DNA of 7,951 nucleotides from NCBI GenBank assembly GCA_002348725.1, contig DEAO01000018.1, positions 5,657-13,607 on the forward strand, in the 5' to 3' direction. The notes below the pieces were generated by a model. That model was not told the DNA's origin. It worked only from the letters and a program-made list of their open reading frames with translations, and did no database searches. Of the stretch, positions 1-4,614 are shown one piece after another. Source of the stretch: Fidelibacterota bacterium UBA2980 (GTDB lineage: Bacteria; Fidelibacterota; Marinisomatia; Marinisomatales; Marinisomataceae). The position numbers and the translations under genes are program-made. Each line of letters starts with the position of its first letter. Position 1 is the stretch's first letter.

Positions 1-194
1 CCGTTATCACCACCACCGTTATTATCTTCAGGCCCTGTAGGAGATCCACCACCACCACATGCTTCTAAAATAAAAGCAGTTCCACCGATTACTGTGATAG
101 CTGTTGCTCTCTTTATAAAATCTCTTTTTGATGAATCAACATCTTCTGAGATATTGCAGTTGCATCCACATGGATTATTATTTTCTTTACTCAT
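1..194 (-). CDS. Tat-type lipoprotein, N-terminal part (possibly Rieske-like)
   Basis: The gene runs off the left edge, so only the first 64 codons are visible. The protein begins with a short polar stretch holding Cys9, Cys11 and Cys13. It continues with S-K-R-D-F-I-K (residues 22-28), a KR variant of the twin-arginine motif. A hydrophobic stretch (30-43) follows and ends in the lipobox-like L-E-A-C, with Cys46 as the likely lipidated residue. After that come four glycines and a Gly/Asn/Asp-rich linker. The start is supported by GAGG seven bases upstream. Seen: exported, lipid-anchored design with a flexible linker. Inferred: a cofactor-bearing domain lies beyond the edge, because Tat export usually serves folded redox proteins. 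A Rieske iron-sulfur protein is one candidate, given the His-rich membrane protein and YceI gene alongside, but the diagnostic cluster motifs are not in view. Confidence 0.75.
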   Translation of the reverse strand, partial: MSKENNNPCGCNCNISEDVDSSKRDFIKRATAITVIGGTAFILEACGGGGSPTGPEDNNGGGDN

Positions 195-201
195 TGAGAA
201 A

Positions 202-205
202 CCTC
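202..205 (-). promoter_or_regulatory. Ribosome binding site of the Tat-type lipoprotein gene
   Basis: The minus strand reads GAGG, then seven bases, then ATG at 194-192. This is one of only two clear Shine-Dalgarno sequences in the window. It decides the start of the lipoprotein and argues against extending the divergent plus-strand gene leftwards across it. Confidence 0.6.
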
Positions 206-237
206 ATGTTAATTTAATAAAAAAATTATTTTCATTT

Positions 238-885
238 ATGTCATATTTTAAAATTGCATTACTAATATTTTTATTTGTTTCTGAATCTTCATTGATTCAA
301 GCGCAATCTATTGTTACAAAAGAATATCATGATAATAGATTTACACCTCAAGAAATTGGATTACCAGACAATATGCCTTATGTAAAGTCTATCATATGGG
401 GAGAGGAAGGAATATTTAGAAAGCTAGATATTGGTCCAGATACTAGAGTAGAAGAATTACAGCTTAGACGTAAAATGTTAAAACATCACCAATGGATAGG
501 TATATTAACTCTAGCTGGGTTAGCTTATCAATATGATGTTGGGAAAAAACTATATGATGGAGATGATAGCGAATATTGGGACAATCATTATGATTTACAT
601 AAAGCTATGGGATATTTTACTTATGCGACTTATATGACAGGTGCATCTCTATCTATTTTTGCTCCTCCTGCTCGAAAATATGACGATAATTTTTCATCAA
701 TTAAATTTCATCGTGCAATGGCAGTACTTCATTTTTCTGCAATGGTGGCACAGCCATTTTTAGCTAAAAAGGCTGTAGAAGATGGTAAGCGATATAATGA
801 TTTAATGGATGCTCATTTAAAAGCAGGTACAGTAGCATTTTTTGCATTGAGCCTTGATGCTTTAGGGATTACTTTTTTCAAATGA
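238..885 (+). CDS. His-rich four-helix membrane protein, possible b-type cytochrome
   Basis: The product has 215 residues. An in-frame ATG at 94 exists, but starting there would overlap the divergent lipoprotein gene. The ATG at 238 gives a good signal peptide (residues 1-23, ending Q-A-Q), so it is preferred. A soluble stretch (24-80) precedes four apparent membrane helices at about 84-99, 121-142, 158-176 and 193-214. Each helix carries His at or near its start or inside it: His83/84, His117/121, His158/165 and His193. This pattern resembles cytochrome b561-like four-helix proteins in which His pairs bind haem, but I do not recognise a specific family. The stop overlaps the start of the YceI gene by 4 nt (ATGA), so the two are probably translated together. 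Haem binding is inference; the protein could be a haem-free membrane partner. Confidence 0.75.
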   Translation: MSYFKIALLIFLFVSESSLIQAQSIVTKEYHDNRFTPQEIGLPDNMPYVKSIIWGEEGIFRKLDIGPDTRVEELQLRRKMLKHHQWIGILTLAGLAYQYDVGKKLYDGDDSEYWDNHYDLHKAMGYFTYATYMTGASLSIFAPPARKYDDNFSSIKFHRAMAVLHFSAMVAQPFLAKKAVEDGKRYNDLMDAHLKAGTVAFFALSLDALGITFFK

Positions 886-1412
886 AAAAACTCATATTTA
901 TTTTATTTTTTCAATTTTTGTTTTCTCAAACAATGCCAGTTAAAATTGATCTAGAAGAAAGTTTTATTTCTTACGATGGTAAACATCCGGCTCATAATTG
1001 GACAGGTATATCTAAAGAAATTAAAGGTTCATTTATTTTTGACAAAGATCAACCCATTTTATCAAAAGTAGACTTATACGTCCCTGTATTTAGCTTTGAT
1101 AGTAAGAATTCTAATCGCGATTCTAACATGCTTGACGTTATTGAGGAATATTTTTATCCTTCTGTCGGTTTTATTTCTTCATCAATAATAAAGAAAGAAG
1201 ATAAATACTACATAAATGGAATGATATTTTTTCATGGTATTAAAAAAGAAGTGAATCTACCAGTTGATTTTATCGTTGATAATGATACAATAATTGTTGA
1301 TACGATTTTTGATATTAATCTATCTGACTATAATATTAAACGCCCTTCACTATTAACAATCAAAATGAAAGATAAAATTAAAATTACTTTTCATTTGGTT
1401 GGGAAGATTTAA
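882..1412 (+). CDS. YceI-family periplasmic protein
   Basis: The product has 176 residues and a signal peptide (1-16, ending F-S-Q). The mature part shows the YceI pattern: His38-Asn-Trp40 then G-x-F (49-51) early, the central segment with Asn78-Arg79-Asp80 followed by L-D-V, Tyr92-Pro93 and G-F-I-S-S (96-100), and a late F-H-G-I (117-120) strand. YceI proteins are lipocalin-like beta barrels that bind isoprenoid or other amphiphilic ligands. They are often encoded beside b-type cytochromes. The length is slightly below the usual 180-200 residues. The gene starts inside the stop of the His-rich membrane protein gene, which implies coupled translation and a shared job. Family assignment is confident from the pattern; the ligand is unknown. 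A T-run follows the stop codon, without a convincing stem. Confidence 0.85.
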   Translation: MKKLIFILFFQFLFSQTMPVKIDLEESFISYDGKHPAHNWTGISKEIKGSFIFDKDQPILSKVDLYVPVFSFDSKNSNRDSNMLDVIEEYFYPSVGFISSSIIKKEDKYYINGMIFFHGIKKEVNLPVDFIVDNDTIIVDTIFDINLSDYNIKRPSLLTIKMKDKIKITFHLVGKI

Positions 1413-1423
1413 AATTTTTTAGA

Positions 1424-1537
1424 TTATCCTAAGAAATGCCAAGTTTTATTTGGCACCATCACAAAGAGGAAAAGTAAAAATTGTAAAAGTGCTATCAACG
1501 CAAAGAATTTTAATATTGATATAGAATTTTTATCCAT
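1424..1537 (-). CDS. Small single-helix membrane protein (37 aa), candidate
   Basis: This short reading frame begins 5 nt after the stop of the DUF1295 gene, a distance typical of coupled genes, and ends 11 nt from the convergent YceI stop. The predicted peptide has a polar start (M-D-K-N-S), then about 22 hydrophobic residues rich in Leu and Phe, then a short basic/aromatic tail (P-N-K-T-W-H-F-L-G). That is a good single membrane-spanning design. A weak GGGAA lies upstream of the ATG. It would be the last gene of the membrane operon. The main doubt is that AT-rich DNA readily produces short hydrophobic frames by chance, and a 6-bp hairpin lies within it. I know no matching family. Confidence 0.45.
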   Translation of the reverse strand: MDKNSISILKFFALIALLQFLLFLFVMVPNKTWHFLG

Positions 1538-1542
1538 TATGT

Positions 1543-2436
1543 TTATTTCCCAAACAATCTTTTTAATATAGTGATTTCTGGAAATAGAATATGAACTCTT
1601 TTTTGATATTCCTTGTACTGTGGTCTTGTTCTTAAGATTTTAATTTCAATCCATGGAATACTAGCATACCAAAACATTAACGTCATAGAAATAGGAGCAA
1701 GAATTAAATAATTCATTCCAGAATATGCATTACCAAATAGAAATATTCCCCACCAAAATAATATTTCACCATAATAATTAGGATGTCTTGAATAATTCCA
1801 CAATCCTGTTTCAATTACACCTGATTGATTAGGATTTTGTTCTCTAAAACGATGTAATTGTCTATCAGAAATAATCTCATATAAGATTCCTATAATGCAA
1901 ACAAAGAATCCTGCATAAGCTTGCATAGTTATTTCAGGATTAACGTTTTGCATTGATACAGTTGCTGCCATTGGCATACAACAAAAAAATACAATAAAAG
2001 TTGGGAAGAAATGAATGCCTCCTAAATTTCCTAATAACTCAAAAGAACGGCCTAAATTTTCTCTCATATCAATATAACGCCAATCTTCATGATGTAACCC
2101 TTCCCAAGTCTTCATCCAATTTGATGTAAGTCGAATTGACCAAAATAACATTGCAAACATAAGTAAACTGACAACGCCATTGAGCATAAGATCGTATTTC
2201 CATATCCAAAATAATAGAATAAATGGCGGAATTACAGACCAGTATGGATCATAGAATGATGAATTTTTATATGCTACACTAAAACCATATATCACAAACG
2301 TTGCAACAACATCTGCAACAAGAATTTGCCACATACTTCCAAGATGAGTTACAAATGATATAGAATATGCTCCTAAAAATATTGCAAGAGTGTATGCAAG
2401 CAATACAGTAAGTAGACCTTTAGTTTTCTTTGTCAT
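1543..2436 (-). CDS. DUF1295 / steroid 5-alpha-reductase-like membrane protein
   Basis: The product has 297 residues with about seven to eight hydrophobic segments. Family marks are visible in order: S-F-Y-D-P-Y-W-S (60-67), R-L-T-S-N-W (102-107), D-R-Q-L-H-R-F-R (191-198), the hallmark G-L-W-N-Y-S-R-H-P-N-Y-Y-G-E (211-224), and R-P-x-Y-x-x-Y-x-x-R (271-280) close to the C-terminus. These belong to the DUF1295 group, related to steroid 5-alpha reductases and isoprenylcysteine carboxyl methyltransferases. The C-terminal region of that superfamily binds NADPH or SAM. The length is usual for the family. The start overlaps the end of the UPF0104-like gene by 17 nt. The reaction is unknown; reduction or methylation of a lipid or isoprenoid in the inner membrane is inference from the superfamily. 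Confidence 0.88.
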   Translation of the reverse strand: MTKKTKGLLTVLLAYTLAIFLGAYSISFVTHLGSMWQILVADVVATFVIYGFSVAYKNSSFYDPYWSVIPPFILLFWIWKYDLMLNGVVSLLMFAMLFWSIRLTSNWMKTWEGLHHEDWRYIDMRENLGRSFELLGNLGGIHFFPTFIVFFCCMPMAATVSMQNVNPEITMQAYAGFFVCIIGILYEIISDRQLHRFREQNPNQSGVIETGLWNYSRHPNYYGEILFWWGIFLFGNAYSGMNYLILAPISMTLMFWYASIPWIEIKILRTRPQYKEYQKRVHILFPEITILKRLFGK

Positions 2437-3337
2437 TTGTTATAGATTTGATATCAATACTTTCAGTGAGTAAATATACATAACCAAATATTATAGTATA
2501 TACAAAAAATATACTGTGCATCACTACAGCTGCCACTTGAGCATCCTCTAGATGAACTCCATATAAACCGTTAAGACAGTAAACTACTGCAAGATGATAT
2601 GTGCCAATTGCAGCAGGAGCTAAAGGCATTGATGTAACAATGCTTGATAATATAGTCAGACCAAGCACTTCTTCTATATTTAGATTAATTCCAATTGATT
2701 GAAGTGCAACAGATACATAAAAAACAAATGTAGTCCATAATATTATAGACCAACCAAATAAATGTAGTTTATTTTTAGATACTAGCTGATATCCATCAAT
2801 AAAATTTTCTAGGACTGGTATATATTTTAATAATTGAGATGAGATTGTGTGTTTTCCAAAAATGATTAATGAACTGATAAGATATGTTCCAATAAGAATT
2901 ATAGTAAATTGTGTCCCTAGTACATCTGTATATCCAAGTCCAATAAGAATGATTGTAAATAAACCAATCATCCAAAGATCAATAATCTTTTCTCCCACTA
3001 AACTTCCAAAGACATAACTCATCCTTGTATTTTTATGATAATTGGAGAAAAGTTTAGCGCGCACTAAATCACCTCCACGCAATGGTAAGATATTATTTAA
3101 AAAGTATCCAATATGAACGGTTGCAGAGAAAGAATGCAGGCTTGAATTTGTTTTTTCTAACAGAATTCTCCATCGAATAGAACGAACCAAAAAAGTAAAT
3201 CCTGTAATGATTAATGTACAAAGAATGTATATAAAATTTGCTTGAGTGATAGTGGTAGCAATATCACGAATATTAGCTTGTTGAAAAGCAAAATAAAGAC
3301 ACACTAATGATAAAAGAAAAGATAAGAGTTTTTTCAA
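2420..3337 (-). CDS. UPF0104 / LPG-synthase transmembrane domain (flippase-like) protein
   Basis: The product has 305 residues with about eight membrane segments. Diagnostic spots are R-S-I-R-W-R (52-57), N-N-I-L-P-L-R-G-G-D (81-90) followed by R-A-K-L-F, G-E-K-I-I-D (115-120), and the C-terminal S-M-P-L-A-P-A-A-I-G-T-Y-H (236-248). These match the lysylphosphatidylglycerol synthetase membrane-domain family (UPF0104, the YbhN/AglD-like 'flippase-like domain'). There is no soluble aminoacyl-transferase domain, so this is the membrane module alone, as in many proteins encoded beside lipid and glycan genes. Its role is probably binding or moving a lipid or lipid-linked substrate across the inner membrane (inference). 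The start overlaps the small lipoprotein-like gene by 4 nt (ATGA). Confidence 0.88.
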   Translation of the reverse strand: MKKLLSFLLSLVCLYFAFQQANIRDIATTITQANFIYILCTLIITGFTFLVRSIRWRILLEKTNSSLHSFSATVHIGYFLNNILPLRGGDLVRAKLFSNYHKNTRMSYVFGSLVGEKIIDLWMIGLFTIILIGLGYTDVLGTQFTIILIGTYLISSLIIFGKHTISSQLLKYIPVLENFIDGYQLVSKNKLHLFGWSIILWTTFVFYVSVALQSIGINLNIEEVLGLTILSSIVTSMPLAPAAIGTYHLAVVYCLNGLYGVHLEDAQVAAVVMHSIFFVYTIIFGYVYLLTESIDIKSITNDKEN

Positions 3338-3537
3338 GGATTTTGTTTTTCTCTTTGATATTCATAATTAACAATTCTTTTCTTCATTTCTTCTCCATTT
3401 TCATCTAAATGTTCATCTGTTTCCATTGGAGAATTATACTCTAAAGGAACATCTGTGTTTACCTGACAATTACTCATTAATCCTAGCATTCCTGCTAGCA
3501 TAATAAGTGCAATGATTGTTGGTATATGTTTAGTCAT
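3334..3537 (-). CDS. Small lipoprotein-like membrane-anchored protein (67 aa)
   Basis: I do not recognise a family. The N-terminus is a signal-like segment (M-T-K-H then hydrophobic residues 6-21) ending L-M-S-N-C with Cys24. The position suits a lipoprotein, but Asn just before the Cys is not standard (Gly, Ala or Ser is usual), so cleavage is uncertain. The rest is short and strongly charged: acidic at 40-50, then basic (M-K-K-R) and polar up to residue 67. It overlaps the DUF5652-like gene by 8 nt and the UPF0104-like gene by 4 nt, so it is clearly embedded in the operon and likely to be a real coding sequence. A small accessory or tether subunit is the simplest guess. Confidence 0.7.
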   Translation of the reverse strand: MTKHIPTIIALIMLAGMLGLMSNCQVNTDVPLEYNSPMETDEHLDENGEEMKKRIVNYEYQREKQNP

Positions 3538-3760
3538 TTAGATTAAAGTTTTTAAAGAAGCTTGTCTGTGTTGCTAAGTAGATGATCTCCACAAGTCCAA
3601 ATATTTGAAGAAGTCCCATTGCAAAAAACCATACTTTTTGATTATTTCTTGCTGCAAACCAAACACCAAGCAGTGTCCATATAGCTTCCCAAAAACTAAG
3701 AATAACAATCATATTAGGATTTGCTTCAATATATGCACCAAATGATTCTAAAAATTCCAT
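3530..3760 (-). CDS. DUF5652-like small membrane protein (76 aa)
   Basis: Two membrane helices are predicted, at about 18-36 and 44-64, joined by the tight loop A-A-R-N-N-Q-K-V-W-F-F (36-46). The arrangement W-E-A-I-W ... A-A-R-N-N-Q-K-x-W-F ... G-x-x-E-I-I-Y-L is what I recall for DUF5652, a family of tiny two-helix proteins of unknown function. The start is well supported by AAGGAG six bases upstream. It follows the 26-residue ORF after 12 nt and overlaps the lipoprotein-like gene by 8 nt (ATGACTAA). Function is unknown; the operon context suggests an inner-membrane partner of the UPF0104 and DUF1295 proteins. Confidence 0.78.
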   Translation of the reverse strand: MEFLESFGAYIEANPNMIVILSFWEAIWTLLGVWFAARNNQKVWFFAMGLLQIFGLVEIIYLATQTSFFKNFNLND

Positions 3761-3766
3761 TCTATA

Positions 3767-3772
3767 CTCCTT
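3767..3772 (-). promoter_or_regulatory. Ribosome binding site of the DUF5652-like gene
   Basis: AAGGAG on the minus strand, six bases before the ATG at 3760 and just after the stop of the 26-residue ORF. It is the strongest Shine-Dalgarno sequence in the window and fixes the start of the DUF5652-like protein. Confidence 0.75.
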
Positions 3773-3853
3773 TCAATGATTAAAAAGAAGAGAAACCAAG
3801 AATACAAATATGATTACTCCTCCAAAAATTCCCCAGTAATACATTTCAAACAT
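3773..3853 (-). CDS. Very small single-helix membrane protein (26 aa), candidate
   Basis: This short frame lies 12 nt upstream of the DUF5652-like gene and would be the first gene of the membrane operon. The predicted peptide starts M-F-E-M-Y-Y-W-G-I-F-G-G and continues with a run of Val, Ile, Phe and Leu, ending L-F-N-H. It has one membrane helix with a short aromatic head, the general look of single-helix accessory subunits of membrane complexes. The stop (TGA) sits directly against the AAGGAG of the next gene, so reading it would bring ribosomes to that site. No Shine-Dalgarno precedes its own ATG, and chance hydrophobic frames are common in AT-rich DNA. I know no matching family. Confidence 0.45.
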   Translation of the reverse strand: MFEMYYWGIFGGVIIFVFLVSLLFNH

Positions 3854-3897
3854 GTGATATTTTAATTATTATTTATTTTAAGACAAAATAAATAAAA

Positions 3898-3903
3898 ATT
3901 ATA
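3898..3903 (-). promoter_or_regulatory. Possible -10 element of the six-gene membrane operon
   Basis: The minus strand reads a perfect TATAAT here, placing a transcript start about 38 nt before the ATG of the 26-residue ORF. No good -35 is seen 16-18 bases further upstream. The gap (3854-3912) is almost entirely A and T, so a chance match is quite possible. A TATAAA on the plus strand (3900-3905) overlaps it and is too close to the glutaredoxin ATG to be a normal -10. Confidence 0.3.
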
Positions 3904-3912
3904 AATTTGAAT

Positions 3913-4161
3913 ATGTTAGATAGAAAAAAAACAAACATTATCATTTATACAACATCTTGGTGTGGACCATGCAAGTCTGCAAAACGTTTTTTATCTGATT
4001 ATGGATTTAATTTCAAAGAAATTGATATTGAAAAGGAAAATATTAGTCGTGAACAAATGGCATCAATGACCAAAGGACTGACAGTTCCGCAGATTGTGAT
4101 TAATTCAGAACCAATTGGAGGATTTGAAGATTTAGTCAAATTTTTTGATGAAAAACTATAG
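3913..4161 (+). CDS. Glutaredoxin-family protein
   Basis: The product has 82 residues. The thioredoxin-fold signature is complete: Y-T-T-S-W-C-G-P-C (12-20) with active Cys17 and Cys20, the cis-proline loop T-V-P-Q-I-V-I-N (57-64), and G-G-F-E-D-L (69-74) for glutathione or partner contact. The length is typical for a bacterial glutaredoxin. The CGPC centre is the thioredoxin version rather than the usual glutaredoxin CPYC, and is found in some small Grx and NrdH-like proteins. The role is thiol-disulfide exchange in the cytoplasm. A TTG at 3907 would add two residues; ATG at 3913 is preferred. The gene stands alone, diverging from the membrane operon and converging with the cytidylyltransferase gene 4 nt away. 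Partner and reductant (glutathione or thioredoxin reductase) are not shown. Confidence 0.9.
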   Translation: MLDRKKTNIIIYTTSWCGPCKSAKRFLSDYGFNFKEIDIEKENISREQMASMTKGLTVPQIVINSEPIGGFEDLVKFFDEKL

Positions 4162-4168
4162 ATATCTA
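4159..4168. repeat. Perfect 10-base palindrome made by two facing stop codons
   Basis: TAGATATCTA reads the same on both strands. Its left TAG ends the glutaredoxin gene; its right CTA is the TAG stop of the cytidylyltransferase gene. No T-run stem-loop terminator is visible in this 4-nt convergent gap, so transcripts of the two genes probably overlap. Confidence 0.6.
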
Positions 4169-4579
4169 AACTCTATCTAATATATCTCTTAAGATGGTAC
4201 TTGATGTATGAGCGGTATAAGGGAAATAAATAATTTCAACATTACATTTTGAAAAATCTTTTTCGATTTGAATCCACTCTTTTGTTCCTTTCCAATCATC
4301 TCCAACAAACATTCTATCAAATTTTAAGTTATTCCAAGCTTCCATCTTATCATAGCTTGTTTGTGGTACCACTTCATCTACAAACTTAATGGCTTCAACA
4401 ATATCCATGCGTTCTTGAAACGGAATAAATGGTTTTGTTCCTTTTGCAGAAAGACAAAGTTCATCAGTTGTGATTCCAACAATAAGATGATCACATTCTA
4501 ATTTTGCTCGTTTTAATATATTAAGATGTCCAATATGGAATAAATCAAAAACGCCCGTTGTGTAACCAGTTTTTTTCAT
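4166..4579 (-). CDS. tagD: Glycerol-3-phosphate cytidylyltransferase-like protein
   Basis: The product has 137 residues, close to TagD enzymes. These join CTP and glycerol-3-phosphate to make CDP-glycerol and pyrophosphate in the cytoplasm. Visible marks are T-T-G-V-F-D-L-F-H-I-G-H (7-18) with the HxGH nucleotide-binding motif, L-I-V-G-I-T-T-D (32-39), the F-Q-E-R-M (54-58) segment, and V-G-D-D-W-K-G-T (92-99). The last motif is odd: TagD normally has R-T-x-G-I-S-T-T, whereas here Y-T-A-H-T-S-S-T-I-L-R-D (121-132) lacks the leading Arg and the Gly-Ile. Substrate choice could therefore differ. The neighbouring CDP-glycerol transferase supports CDP-glycerol as product. It lies 34 nt after that gene in the same operon. 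The symbol is by family likeness, not proof. Confidence 0.85.
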   Translation of the reverse strand: MKKTGYTTGVFDLFHIGHLNILKRAKLECDHLIVGITTDELCLSAKGTKPFIPFQERMDIVEAIKFVDEVVPQTSYDKMEAWNNLKFDRMFVGDDWKGTKEWIQIEKDFSKCNVEIIYFPYTAHTSSTILRDILDRV

Positions 4580-4580
4580 C

Positions 4581-4614
4581 AGATTATTGAATGGTTATAA
4601 TATATGAATAATCT
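4581..4614 (-). repeat. 8-base inverted repeat just before the cytidylyltransferase start
   Basis: Arms AGATTATT (4581-4588) and AATAATCT (4607-4614) are perfect inverted copies with 18 bases between them. On the minus-strand transcript the second arm ends one base before the ATG at 4579. The repeat fills the gap between the two glycan genes. With only two G-C pairs the stem is weak, and there is no T-run, so it is not a terminator. It could shape ribosome access to tagD, stabilise a processed end, or be chance. Confidence 0.35.

Noticed and set aside
1..30. Short tandem repeat of GGTGGTGGTGATAACGG type on the minus strand
   Set aside because: It encodes the Gly/Asn/Asp linker of the lipoprotein; low-complexity linker coding explains it without a separate repeat element.
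94..237. N-terminal extension of the His-rich membrane protein gene from an ATG at 94
   Set aside because: It would lie over the antisense lipoprotein gene, which has a Shine-Dalgarno, Tat motif and lipobox. ATG 238 starts a normal signal peptide.
1437..1455. Hairpin TGCCAA-7-TTGGCA as a terminator between the convergent operons
   Set aside because: The stem is only 6 bp, no T-run follows on the plus strand, and on the minus strand only TTTCTT follows, before the stop of the 37-residue ORF. It is too weak to call and would conflict with that ORF.
3902..3909. TAAATTTG, an exact match to the Bacteroidota -7 promoter box (TAnnTTTG), before the glutaredoxin gene
   Set aside because: It ends 3 bases before the ATG, which would put the transcript start at or inside the gene, and no matching TTTG-type -33 box stands out in the AT-rich gap.
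3907..3912. TTG start for the glutaredoxin
   Set aside because: It adds only two residues and has no ribosome binding site; the ATG six bases later is the simpler choice.
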